Part shown: positions 36,044 through 44,164 of the stretch, piece by piece
How positions within the stretch are numbered: position 1 is the first letter of the stretch
Layout of the letters: the number at the start of each line of letters is the position of its first letter
Assembly: GCA_016125555.1 (NCBI GenBank)
Contig: WGLN01000001.1
Location: forward strand, 1-64,000
Length of the DNA stretch: 64,000 nt
Source of the DNA: Porphyrobacter sp.
GTDB taxonomy: Bacteria > Pseudomonadota > Alphaproteobacteria > Sphingomonadales > Sphingomonadaceae
Reading direction: 5' to 3'
Notes under the pieces: model-generated
Database searches by the model: none
What the model saw: only the letters and a program-made list of their open reading frames with translations
What the model was told of the DNA's origin: nothing
Position numbers and translations under genes: made by a program

Positions 36044-36240
36044 GGGTTCTCTCCGTCATCGAAAATCTCCTCGATGCGCATTTCGAACAGGCGCGCGATC
36101 CGGAAGGCGAGGGGGAGCGAGGGGTCGTGCTTGCCGGTCTCGATGGCGTTGACCGCCTGCCGCGAAACGTCGAGGCGTCCGGCAAGTTCGGCTTGGCTCC
36201 AGTCGCGCTCGGCGCGCAGCACCTTGAGGCGGTTCTTCAT
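36040..36240 (-). CDS. Compact XRE-family regulator
   Basis: A 66-residue HTH protein (MKNRLKVLRAERDWSQAELA, then VSRQAVNAIETGKHDPSLPLAFRIA, ending FEMRIEEIFDDGENP) that is essentially only a helix-turn-helix domain. It overlaps the membrane protein gene by four bases and follows two tiny ORFs. The promoter upstream of the operon is covered by four phased dyads that look like its operators. Confidence 0.9.
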   Translation of the reverse strand: MKNRLKVLRAERDWSQAELAGRLDVSRQAVNAIETGKHDPSLPLAFRIARLFEMRIEEIFDDGENP

Positions 36241-36252
36241 CGCTGCGCCCTT

Positions 36253-36354
36253 TCAACTCATGCCGATCAGCAGGAGCACGGCGAACAGGATCCAGAACAC
36301 GGTCTGATCGTCGGCGGCTGCGGTGCGGCGGGGAGGGCAGGATCGGCGGCGCAT
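36253..36354 (-). CDS. Tiny membrane peptide of XRE operon
   Basis: A 33-residue ORF with a basic N-terminal part (MRRRSCPPRRTAAADDQ) and a C-terminal membrane helix (VFWILFAVLLLIGM). It starts five bases after the stop of the 57-residue ORF and ends 12 bases before the XRE ATG, so it fits the operon. Its size makes it uncertain; a weak TAGG motif five bases upstream of the ATG is the only initiation signal. Confidence 0.35.
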   Translation of the reverse strand: MRRRSCPPRRTAAADDQTVFWILFAVLLLIGMS

Positions 36355-36359
36355 CGGGC

Positions 36360-36533
36360 CTACTCGAGCGTGAAGGCCAGCGGCGCAACCGGCGTGGCCG
36401 GGTTGGCGGCGTGGCGAGGGTGAGCGGCGCCGGACTGAACGTCGACGATCAGCATGGTGAACCCGAAGATCACGGCAAGGGCGGCAAGGGTTTCGCCGAC
36501 TAGGTTCAGGACGCGCTGGCTTGGCTGTTTCAT
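36360..36533 (-). CDS. Small membrane protein leading the XRE operon
   Basis: A 57-residue protein (MKQPSQRVLNLVGETLAALA, then VIFGFTMLIVDVQSG) with one membrane helix and a Pro/Ala-rich periplasmic tail. A good Shine-Dalgarno sequence, AAAGGA, lies seven bases upstream of the ATG. It is the first gene after the promoter/operator array. Confidence 0.6.
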   Translation of the reverse strand: MKQPSQRVLNLVGETLAALAVIFGFTMLIVDVQSGAAHPRHAANPATPVAPLAFTLE

Positions 36534-36559
36534 GACCCATTCCTTTGTAAGGTGTTCCC

Positions 36560-36631
36560 GACTCGATGTCAGGTATGCATGACTATATGTCGTGATTCGC
36601 TGACCATGTCAAGACAACATGACTTTGTGTC
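36560..36631 (-). promoter_or_regulatory. Phased four-dyad operator array
   Basis: Four dyads GAC-N-GTC: 36560-36570 (GACTCGATGTC), 36581-36591 (GACTATATGTC), 36602-36610 (GACCATGTC, shorter by two) and 36621-36631 (GACTTTGTGTC). Centre-to-centre spacing is 21, 20 and 20 bases, that is two helical turns, so all face one side of the DNA. Two copies extend to a 15-mer with 13 identical positions (36578-36592 and 36618-36632). They overlap the promoter, so repression by the downstream XRE protein is inferred. Confidence 0.65.
36582..36612 (-). promoter_or_regulatory. Strong sigma-70-type promoter of the XRE operon
   Basis: On the minus strand, perfect -35 TTGACA (36607-36612) and TATAGT (36582-36587; five of six to -10 consensus) with a 19-base spacer. 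A CATATA reading (36585-36590) would give 16. The promoter is among the best in the window and is overlaid by operator dyads. Confidence 0.6.
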
Positions 36632-36719
36632 GCTGAAACATGACCACCTCCGCGCTCTCCCCGCGCCTGCTGCGCTGCGACATTGACGCTTGTGAGACGT
36701 TCGGCCATGGCGAGCCGCC

Positions 36720-37652
36720 ATGAGCGCCGTCCCTGCCTTCACCCCCGCAAGCCGCGATCCTGCGCGCAGCTTTCAGGACATGATCCTGACGCTTCACGAC
36801 TTCTGGAGCGCCGAAGGCCAGTGCGTGATTCTCCAGCCCTACGACATGCGCATGGGGGCGGGGACGTTCCACACCGCGACCACGCTGCGCGCCTTGGGGC
36901 CGGAGCCGTGGAACGCCGCCTTCGTGCAGCCCTGCCGCCGCCCGACCGACGGGCGCTATGGCGAGAATCCCAACCGGCTGCAGCACTATTACCAGTATCA
37001 GGTGATCCTGAAGCCTTCGCCCGGCGACATCCAGGAGCTTTATCTCAGGAGCCTTGCCGCGATCGGCATCGATCCGCTGGCGCACGACATCCGCTTCGTC
37101 GAGGACGACTGGGAATCGCCGACGCTCGGCGCCTGGGGCCTCGGGTGGGAGGTGTGGTGCGACGGGATGGAAGTCACCCAGTTCACTTATTTCCAGCAGA
37201 TGGGCGGCTTCGACTGCAAGCCGGTCGCGGGCGAGCTGACCTACGGGCTCGAACGCCTTGCGATGTACATCCAGGGCGTCGACAACGTCTATGATCTGGC
37301 GTTCAACAGCGCGGGCGTAAGCTACGGCGAGGTGTTCCTGGAGAACGAGCGCCAGATGTCGAAGTGGAACTTCGAGGTCGCGAACACCGAGGCGCTGTTC
37401 GATCTCTTTGCCAAGGCCGAGGCCGAGTGCCGCAATGCCCTGTCGGCAGGAGTCCCCATCGCCGCCTACGAACAGGCCATCGAGGCGAGCCACGTGTTCA
37501 ACCTGCTGCAGGCGCGCGGCGTGATCTCGGTGCAGGAACGCGCCAGCTACATGGCCCGGGTGCGCGACTTGGCGCGCTCCTCGTGCGAGGCCTATGCCGA
37601 GAAGATGAGCCCCGAATGGCAGACGAAATATCCCGGGTGGAGCCTCGTCTGA
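36720..37652 (+). CDS. glyQ: Glycyl-tRNA synthetase alpha subunit
   Basis: Alpha subunit of the tetrameric bacterial GlyRS (310 residues). Class II motifs: [18 protein letters not shown] at the start, [19 protein letters not shown] (motif 2), and [18 protein letters not shown] (motif 3 region). It overlaps the glyS start by one base (TGATG). The N-terminal ten residues extend slightly beyond the family core. Confidence 0.97.
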   Translation: MSAVPAFTPASRDPARSFQDMILTLHDFWSAEGQCVILQPYDMRMGAGTFHTATTLRALGPEPWNAAFVQPCRRPTDGRYGENPNRLQHYYQYQVILKPSPGDIQELYLRSLAAIGIDPLAHDIRFVEDDWESPTLGAWGLGWEVWCDGMEVTQFTYFQQMGGFDCKPVAGELTYGLERLAMYIQGVDNVYDLAFNSAGVSYGEVFLENERQMSKWNFEVANTEALFDLFAKAEAECRNALSAGVPIAAYEQAIEASHVFNLLQARGVISVQERASYMARVRDLARSSCEAYAEKMSPEWQTKYPGWSLV

Positions 37653-39817
37653 TGGCCGACTTCCTGCTCGAACTGCGCTGCGAGGAAATCCCTGCCCGGA
37701 TGCAGGCCGGGGCGCGCGCGGAACTGGAAAAGCTGTTCCGCCGCGAGCTGGAGGCGGCGGGCGTCAAGCACGACAACCTGCGCATCTGGTCGACCCCGCG
37801 CCGCTTGGCGCTCATCGCCTACGACCTGCCCGCCGCGACCGAGGCGGTCAGCGAGGAAGCCAAGGGCCCGCCCGAAGGTGCGCCCGATGCCGCGGTGGAC
37901 GGGTTCTGCAAGAAGAACGGCGTTACCCGTGACCAGCTCGAACTGCGCGACGTCAAGGGCCGGATGACCTGGTTCGCGGTGATCGAGCAGCCCGGCCGCC
38001 CAATGGCCGAGGTGCTCGCCGAAGCGATCCCTGCGATCATCCGCGATTTCTCATGGCCCAAGTCGATGCGCTGGGGAGCGGCCTCGATCAGCACCGATAG
38101 CCTGCGCTGGGTGCGCCCACTCTCCGGCATCGTCGCGCTGCTCGACGGCGAGGTGGTGGAGGTCGAGGTCGGCGGCATCCGCTCGGGCCGCGAGACCATG
38201 GGGCACCGCTTCCATCACGAGGGCCCGATTACCATCGGCTCGGCGGACGACTACGCCGAGAAGCTGCGCGCCTGCCACGTCATCGTCGATCACGAGGAGC
38301 GCGCGCGCCTGATCCGCGAGGGCGCCGCCAGCGTCGCCGCCAAGGCCGGGCTCACGCTCGTCGCCGACGAGGGGCTGGTGATCGAGAACGCCGGGCTCAC
38401 CGAATACCCCGTGCCCCTGCTCGGCCGGTTCGACGAGGCCTTCCTCGACGTGCCCCCCGAGGTCATCCAGCTGACCGCGCGGGTGAACCAGAAATATTTC
38501 GTCTGCGAAGACGCTGAGGGCAAGCTCGCCAACGCCTTCATCTGCACCGCGAACATCGCGGCAAAGGACCCTGCCGTGGTGGTCGACGGCAACCGCAAGG
38601 TCCTCGCCGCGCGGCTGTCCGATGCGCGCTTCTTCTGGGAGCAGGACCAGAAGAAGACGCTTCGCCAGCACGCCAAGGGGCTGGAGCGCATCACCTTCCA
38701 CGAGAAGCTCGGGACGGTCGCGCAGCGTCACGAGCGGTTTGTCTCGCTTGCCGATGACTTCCAAGGTGAACTGGCCGACGCCGTGCCTGACGCAAGAGAA
38801 GCTGCGGCACTGCTTAAGGCCGATCTCGTAACGGAGATGGTCGGCGAATTTCCCGAATTGCAAGGCGGCATGGGTGGTTACTACGCCCAAGCCGAGGGGC
38901 TGCGGGCGCCAGTCGTCGCCGCAATACGCGATCACTATAAGCCCGCAGGTCAGGCAGACGAACTGCCGATTGGAGATGCCGCTACACTGACTGCGCTCAT
39001 CGATAAGGTCGACGCTCTGGTCGGCTTTTTCGGAGCCGACATGAAGCCGACGGGATCAAAAGACCCGTTTGCGCTTCGGCGAGCCGCGCTTGGGGTGATC
39101 CGGATAATTACCGAACGCCATCTTCGTCTCTCGCTCGAGCGTCTTTTTGATGCGGCAGCGCAGTTGTATCGCAATCAGGGCATTGAAGTCGCGAACGCAT
39201 CGACTGACCTCCTCGATTTCTTCGCCGACCGCCTCAAGGTCCAGCAGCGCGAAGCGGGCGTCCGCCACGACCTGATCGATGCGGTCTTCGCGCTCGGGGG
39301 CGAGGATGATCTCGTCCGCCTGCTCGCCCGCGTTCATGCGCTTCAGGCCTTCGTCGGCACCGAGGACGGCGCGAACCTCCTCGCGGGCTACAAGCGCGCC
39401 GCAAACATCCTGAAAAAGGAAGACTGGCGCGGGCCCGAGGGCGAAATCGCGCGCACCGGCGAGGAAGACCCGCTCGCGCTGGTCGACGATCCCGACCTCG
39501 CGCCCGTCATCGCCGCCAAGATGGCCGAGCGCCACGCGGCCGCAACGCAGCTTTCCTACACGCCCGAACCGGCCGAAAAGGCGCTGATCGACGCACTCGC
39601 CGTGGCTGCGCCTCGGGCTGCCGAGGCGGTGCAGACGGAACGCTTCGCCGATGCAATGGCGGCGCTGGCCACCTTGCGCGCCCCGATCGACAGGTTCTTT
39701 GAAGAGGTGACTGTCAACGCCGCGGAGGCCGAAAAGCGCGCCGCGCGCCTTGCGCTGCTGGCGCGCTTCCGCGATGCGGTTCACCGGGTCGCGGATTTCA
39801 GCCGGATCGAGGGATGA
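37652..39817 (+). CDS. glyS: Glycyl-tRNA synthetase beta subunit
   Basis: Beta subunit, which binds tRNA-Gly and is needed for charging (721 residues). The family start [20 protein letters not shown] is clear, followed by the B3/B4-like and HD-like domains (RISLADDFQGELAD region) and the C-terminal anticodon-binding part (FFEEVTVNAAEAEKR). A stretch of about 480 bases (38735-39215) uses different synonymous codons: ATA twice, AGA, GTA, TCA, ACA and AAA, rare elsewhere here. Its G+C is clearly lower, although the protein reads through without interruption. Confidence 0.96.
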   Translation: MADFLLELRCEEIPARMQAGARAELEKLFRRELEAAGVKHDNLRIWSTPRRLALIAYDLPAATEAVSEEAKGPPEGAPDAAVDGFCKKNGVTRDQLELRDVKGRMTWFAVIEQPGRPMAEVLAEAIPAIIRDFSWPKSMRWGAASISTDSLRWVRPLSGIVALLDGEVVEVEVGGIRSGRETMGHRFHHEGPITIGSADDYAEKLRACHVIVDHEERARLIREGAASVAAKAGLTLVADEGLVIENAGLTEYPVPLLGRFDEAFLDVPPEVIQLTARVNQKYFVCEDAEGKLANAFICTANIAAKDPAVVVDGNRKVLAARLSDARFFWEQDQKKTLRQHAKGLERITFHEKLGTVAQRHERFVSLADDFQGELADAVPDAREAAALLKADLVTEMVGEFPELQGGMGGYYAQAEGLRAPVVAAIRDHYKPAGQADELPIGDAATLTALIDKVDALVGFFGADMKPTGSKDPFALRRAALGVIRIITERHLRLSLERLFDAAAQLYRNQGIEVANASTDLLDFFADRLKVQQREAGVRHDLIDAVFALGGEDDLVRLLARVHALQAFVGTEDGANLLAGYKRAANILKKEDWRGPEGEIARTGEEDPLALVDDPDLAPVIAAKMAERHAAATQLSYTPEPAEKALIDALAVAAPRAAEAVQTERFADAMAALATLRAPIDRFFEEVTVNAAEAEKRAARLALLARFRDAVHRVADFSRIEG
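38735..39215 (+). other. Mosaic segment inside glyS
   Basis: A stretch with visibly lower G+C and codons rare in the flanking gene (ata, aga, gta, tca, aca, aaa). The edges are approximate and taken by eye. The reading frame is intact, so this is a homologous replacement signature rather than an insertion. Homologous recombination with a related lineage is inferred. Confidence 0.6.
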
Positions 39818-39883
39818 AGCCCCTCGTGCCCTGTCTGTCATGCGGATGAAAATCTCGGCAGATCAAGGGTATGTCGTCGATAA

Positions 39884-39917
39884 TCAGCTTGACACCCTGT
39901 CAACTTCGTCAAGCTGA
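39884..39917 (+). promoter_or_regulatory. Nested inverted repeats upstream of ppdK
   Basis: TCAGCTTGAC (39884-39893) and GTCAAGCTGA (39908-39917) are perfect 10-base arms, 14 bases apart. Inside, TTGACA-CCC-TGTCAA (39889-39903) forms a second perfect dyad sharing the left arm. The outer arm ends 18 bases before the ppdK ATG, next to the GCGGGAA ribosome-binding region (39924-39930). It could be an operator for a regulator binding TTGAC half-sites or a hairpin controlling translation. Confidence 0.55.
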
Positions 39918-39935
39918 GCAACTGCGGGAAATGCC

Positions 39936-42608
39936 ATGACATTGAAGACGGTCTACGAATTCGGAGGCAAGGCCGACCACTCGGATCCGCGCCAGAAGGA
40001 CAAGACCGTCACCGGCGGCAAGGGCGCGAACCTTGCCGAGATGGCGAGCATCGGGCTGCCGGTTCCCCCGGGCTTCACCATCACCACCGAGGAATGCGTG
40101 TCCTATCTGCGCGGCGGGGCGGACTTCTCCGATGCCTTGCGAGGCGAAGTCGCCAAGGCGCTGAAGCACGTCGAGACGACCGTCGGCAAGCGCTTCGGCG
40201 ATGCCGCCGACCCGCTGCTGGTCTCGGTCCGCTCGGGCGCGCGGGTTTCGATGCCGGGGATGATGGACACGGTGCTCAACCTCGGCCTCAACGACGAGAC
40301 GGTGGAGGGGCTCGCCGCGTCCTCGGGCGATCCGCGGTTCGCCTGGGATTCCTATCGCCGCTTCATCCAGATGTATTCCGACGTGGTGCTCGGCCTCGAT
40401 CACGGGTTGTTCGAGGAAGCGCTCGAAATCGCCAAGGAAGACAAGGGCTTCTACAACGACACCGAGATGGCGTGCGAAGACTGGCAGGCGCTCGTCGGCC
40501 AGTACAAGGCGATCGTCGAAGAGGAGCTCGGCCGGCCCTTCCCGCAGGATGTCCACGAGCAGCTGTGGGGCGCGATCCGCGCCGTGTTCGACAGCTGGGA
40601 TTCGGACCGCGCCAAGGTCTACCGCCGCCTCAACGATATTCCCGCCGACTGGGGCACCGCGGTCAACGTGCAGGCGATGGTGTTCGGCAACATGGGCGAA
40701 ACCAGCGCCACGGGTGTCGCCTTCACCCGCGATCCGGCGACCGGCACGCGCGCCTATTACGGCGAATACCTCATCAACGCGCAAGGGGAGGACGTGGTTG
40801 CGGGCATCCGCACCCCGCAATACCTCACGAAGGCGGCGCGCGAGGCCGCGAGCGCGAAGCCGCTCTCGATGGAAGAGGCGCTGCCCGAGGCTTACGCCGA
40901 ACTCGCGCGCGTGTTCGACCTGCTGGAACGTCACTACAAGGACATGCAGGACATCGAGTTCACCGTCGAGCGTGGCAAGCTGTGGATGCTCCAGACCCGC
41001 ACCGGCAAGCGCACCGCCAAGGCCGCGCTCAAGATGGCGGTCGACATGGTGGGCGAGGGCCTGATCGACGAGCGCGAGGCGGTCCGGCGGGTCGATCCGA
41101 TGGCGCTCGATCAGCTGCTCCATCCGACGCTCGATCCCGAAGCGGAGCGCAACGTCCTGACCACCGGACTTCCCGCCTCGCCCGGCGCGGCGGCGGGCAA
41201 GATCGTGCTCGATGCCGACACCGCGGAAGCATGGGCCGGGCGGGGCGAGAAGGTGATCCTGGTGCGGGTCGAGACCAGCCCTGAGGACATTCACGGGATG
41301 CACGCCGCGCAGGGCATTCTCACCGCGCGCGGCGGGATGACCAGCCACGCCGCGGTAGTGGCGCGCGGGATGGGCCGCCCCTGCGTCTCGGGCGCGAGCG
41401 GCGTCTCGATCGACCGCAAGGCGCGCACCCTGCGGATCGGCGGGACCGAGTTGAAGGAGGGCGATGCGATCACCCTCGACGGCGGCAACGGCCAGGTGAT
41501 GCTCGGCATCGTCCCCACCGTGGAGCCCGAACTCGCAGGCGACTTCGGCACGCTGATGGAATGGGCCGACAAGCTTCGCCGGATGAAGGTGCGCACCAAT
41601 GCCGAGACGCCCGAGGACTGCCGAATGGCGCGCCAGTTCGGGGCCGAGGGCATCGGGTTGTGCCGCACCGAGCACATGTTCTTCGAAGCCTCGCGCATCT
41701 CGCTGGTTCGCCAGATGATTCTCGCCGAGGACGAGGCCGGTCGCCGCCGCGCGCTCGACAGGCTGCTACCCGAACAGCGCGCCGATTTCACCGCGATTTT
41801 CGAGGTGATGGCGGGTCTGCCCTGCACGATCCGCCTGCTTGATCCGCCGCTCCACGAGTTCCTGCCGCACGGCGAGGAGGAATTCGCCGAATTGGCCGAC
41901 GCGACCGGGCTCGGGGTCGATCACCTCAAGCGCCGCGCCGGCGAGCTGCACGAATTCAACCCGATGCTCGGCCACCGCGGCTGCCGCCTCGGGATCACCT
42001 ATCCCGAGATCTACGAGATGCAGGCGCGCGCGATCTTCGAGGCGGCGTGCAAGGTCAAGGCCGACAGCGGCGCCGCGCCGCTGCCCGAGATCATGATCCC
42101 GCTGGTGGCGACCAGGCGCGAACTCGCGATCCTGCGCGCGCTGGTCGACAAGACCGCCGAGGCGGTGTTCGCCGAAACCGGCACGCGGGTCGATTACCTC
42201 GTCGGCACCATGATCGAACTGCCGCGCGCCGCATTGATGGCAGGCGAGATCGCGGAAGAAGCCGCGTTCTTCTCCTTCGGCACCAACGACCTCACCCAGA
42301 CGACGCTGGGCGTCAGTCGCGATGATGCGGCACGGTTCCTGTCGGTCTATGTCGACAAGGGCATTTTTCCGCGCGACCCCTTCGTCAGCCTCGATGTCGA
42401 CGGGGTCGGCCAGCTCGTCGAATTGGCGGCGGAGCGGGGCCGGGGGACGCGGGAAGACATCAAGCTCGGCATCTGCGGCGAGCATGGCGGCGATCCGGCG
42501 AGCATCGGCTTCTGCGAGAAGGTCGGCCTCGATTACGTCAGCGCCTCGCCCTACCGCGTGCCGATCGCGCGTCTGGCGGCGGCGCAGGCTGCGCTCAAGA
42601 AGGGCTAG
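39936..42608 (+). CDS. ppdK: Pyruvate, phosphate dikinase
   Basis: Interconverts pyruvate, ATP and phosphate with phosphoenolpyruvate, AMP and pyrophosphate, linking glycolysis and gluconeogenesis. The 890 residues have the N-terminal ATP-grasp domain (VTGGKGANLAEMASIGLPVPPGF) and the swivelling phosphohistidine domain (GGMTSHAAVVARGMGRPC, H471). The C-terminal PEP/pyruvate TIM barrel (PEIMIPLVA, FFSFGTNDLTQTT, GICGEHGGDP) completes it. Full length. It is 118 bases downstream of glyS, and its stop overlaps the convergent methyltransferase gene by four bases. Confidence 0.97.
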   Translation: MTLKTVYEFGGKADHSDPRQKDKTVTGGKGANLAEMASIGLPVPPGFTITTEECVSYLRGGADFSDALRGEVAKALKHVETTVGKRFGDAADPLLVSVRSGARVSMPGMMDTVLNLGLNDETVEGLAASSGDPRFAWDSYRRFIQMYSDVVLGLDHGLFEEALEIAKEDKGFYNDTEMACEDWQALVGQYKAIVEEELGRPFPQDVHEQLWGAIRAVFDSWDSDRAKVYRRLNDIPADWGTAVNVQAMVFGNMGETSATGVAFTRDPATGTRAYYGEYLINAQGEDVVAGIRTPQYLTKAAREAASAKPLSMEEALPEAYAELARVFDLLERHYKDMQDIEFTVERGKLWMLQTRTGKRTAKAALKMAVDMVGEGLIDEREAVRRVDPMALDQLLHPTLDPEAERNVLTTGLPASPGAAAGKIVLDADTAEAWAGRGEKVILVRVETSPEDIHGMHAAQGILTARGGMTSHAAVVARGMGRPCVSGASGVSIDRKARTLRIGGTELKEGDAITLDGGNGQVMLGIVPTVEPELAGDFGTLMEWADKLRRMKVRTNAETPEDCRMARQFGAEGIGLCRTEHMFFEASRISLVRQMILAEDEAGRRRALDRLLPEQRADFTAIFEVMAGLPCTIRLLDPPLHEFLPHGEEEFAELADATGLGVDHLKRRAGELHEFNPMLGHRGCRLGITYPEIYEMQARAIFEAACKVKADSGAAPLPEIMIPLVATRRELAILRALVDKTAEAVFAETGTRVDYLVGTMIELPRAALMAGEIAEEAAFFSFGTNDLTQTTLGVSRDDAARFLSVYVDKGIFPRDPFVSLDVDGVGQLVELAAERGRGTREDIKLGICGEHGGDPASIGFCEKVGLDYVSASPYRVPIARLAAAQAALKKG

Positions 42609-43369
42609 GTTCCCGCGAGCGAGCGGCGCCCGGTCAGGGTGACGATCTCGAAGGTTTCGCTGGTCTTCCCGTCCGCCTCGGCGCGGGCGGCGAAGGCGGC
42701 GCGGGCGCGGGCGAGGGCGGGTTTGCCGAGCGGCGCGGCAGGCTTGGCGAGCGCGTTGCCGAGGCCCTGGTCGCGCAGGTCCGCGACGAGGCGGTCCAGC
42801 GCGGAATAGCGCACTTGCAGCGAGTGGGTGTCGACCACCGGGTCCTTCCACCCGGCGCGCTGGAGCAGCGCAGGCGCGGCGCGCGGATCGACCAGCGGAT
42901 GGATGCGCGCGGCCGGACGTTCGGGCTCGGCGGCGAGCATTGCGGCGCGCAGCGCGGGCAGGCTCTGTCCGCCGACGAAATGCGCCATCACCAGCCCGCC
43001 GGGTGCGAGCGCGCTGCGCAGGTGGATGAGGGCACCGGGCAGGTCGTTGATCGCATCGAGCAGGCCGAAGACGACAATCAGGTCGTAATCGCCTGAAGCG
43101 AAGGGCGCCTCGAGATCGAAGGTCTCGGGTGCCTCCACCGCGGTTCCCGCAAGGCGCAGGCTTTCCGCGAGTTCACCGGTCCAGTCCCCCAGGACCAGCG
43201 CGCGGACGGGTTCGTGGCGCAGGAAGCCGAGCCGCTCGCGCGTGTCCTCGATCATGTCGTCCGCAAGGAAGCGCGCCGCGCCGGGCTGCGTGCGGCGGCG
43301 GCGGGCGCGGGCAAGTCGCGCCGCGCGCCGCTGCGGGCTGAAGATGGTCGGGACCTTGGGCGTGTTCAT
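42605..43369 (-). CDS. SAM-dependent methyltransferase, NDUFAF5/BioC-like
   Basis: A 254-residue class I methyltransferase. It starts MNTPKVPTIFSPQRRAARLA; motif I is the degenerate ALVLGDWTGELAESL, with LIVVFGLLDAINDLPGALIHL and SALAPGGLVMAHFVGGQSL as the conserved post-I region. The overall pattern matches the alphaproteobacterial relatives of mitochondrial NDUFAF5 (an arginine hydroxylase) and BioC. Whether it hydroxylates or methylates cannot be said from sequence. It lies head-to-head with comF, with a 55-base gap. Confidence 0.75.
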   Translation of the reverse strand: MNTPKVPTIFSPQRRAARLARARRRRTQPGAARFLADDMIEDTRERLGFLRHEPVRALVLGDWTGELAESLRLAGTAVEAPETFDLEAPFASGDYDLIVVFGLLDAINDLPGALIHLRSALAPGGLVMAHFVGGQSLPALRAAMLAAEPERPAARIHPLVDPRAAPALLQRAGWKDPVVDTHSLQVRYSALDRLVADLRDQGLGNALAKPAAPLGKPALARARAAFAARAEADGKTSETFEIVTLTGRRSLAGT

Positions 43370-43424
43370 CCGACCGCCCTGCCGCGCTTGCCAGATGAGC
43401 GCAAGGCGTGAGACAAGGGCGCGG

Positions 43425-44153
43425 ATGACGGTGGTCGCACAACTGGGGCAGGGCATCAGGCCGCTGGTGGATTTCGTCTATCCGCCCCGCTGCCCCCTGT
43501 GCGGCGCGGGCCTCGCCGGGCAGGACGGGCTGTGCGGCGATTGCTGGAGCCAGCTCGACATCCCGGCCGAGCGCGACGGGCTGCTCCCGGTCGCGGGCGG
43601 GGCGGCGGTGCCGATCCACGCGGCGACGTTCTATAACGATGCTTCGCGCAAGCTGGTGCTGGCTTACAAGCATGGCGGGCGGATCGCGCTGGCGCGGCTG
43701 CTTGCCCGGCTGATCGCGGCACGGCTACCCGTTGTCGCGACGGGCAATGCGCCGCCGCTGCTGGTGCCGGTGCCGCTCCACCGCTGGCGGCTGTGGCACC
43801 GCGGGTTCAATCAGGCAGCGCTGCTCGCACAGGAGCTGGAGCGGCTCGGCAAGGGCGAGGCGCTGGTCGACGGCTTGGTGCGCAGCAAGCGCACGCCGAA
43901 CCTCGGCGGCTTGGGACGGGAAGCGCGCGAGCGGGCGCTCGCCGGGGCGATCGGCCCCGGCCGCAGGCGCGCCGGGCGGATCGCGGGGCGCGACGTGGTG
44001 CTGGTCGATGACGTGTGCACCAGCGGCGCCACTGCGCGGGCCTGCGTCGCGGCGCTCGTCGGGGCGGGCGCGCGCAGCGTCGCGGTCGCCTGTTTCGCGC
44101 GGGTCGACGATTCGCACGGGACGGGGAAAAACGAAACGCCCGAGGCCTTGTGA
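43425..44153 (+). CDS. comF: ComF family phosphoribosyltransferase-like protein
   Basis: A 242-residue ComF protein. A zinc-ribbon-like N-terminus with CPLCGAGL ... CGDCW (two CxxC pairs), then the PRT fold with VVLVDDVCTSGATARACV (PRPP-binding loop). The family is implicated in DNA uptake or uncharacterised phosphoribosyl transfer. Translation from 43425 covers the complete zinc ribbon. A terminator-like hairpin overlaps its stop codon. Confidence 0.88.
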   Translation: MTVVAQLGQGIRPLVDFVYPPRCPLCGAGLAGQDGLCGDCWSQLDIPAERDGLLPVAGGAAVPIHAATFYNDASRKLVLAYKHGGRIALARLLARLIAARLPVVATGNAPPLLVPVPLHRWRLWHRGFNQAALLAQELERLGKGEALVDGLVRSKRTPNLGGLGREARERALAGAIGPGRRRAGRIAGRDVVLVDDVCTSGATARACVAALVGAGARSVAVACFARVDDSHGTGKNETPEAL

Positions 44154-44163
44154 GCCCCGGGCG
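44137..44163 (-). terminator. Terminator-like hairpin at the comF end, minus-strand orientation
   Basis: Arms CGCCCGAGGC and GCCCCGGGCG (nine of ten pairs, 7-base loop) span the comF stop. On the minus strand the hairpin is followed by TTTCGTTTTTCC, like the rplY terminator. On the plus strand there is no T-run. It would end a minus-strand transcript from the 44165-44425 region, where no gene is recognised. Confidence 0.5.
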
Positions 44164-44164
44164 C

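Noticed and set aside
35543..36307. Long plus-strand frame opposite the XRE operon
   Set aside because: It is antisense to a clear XRE gene and a membrane protein; no protein homology is recognisable.
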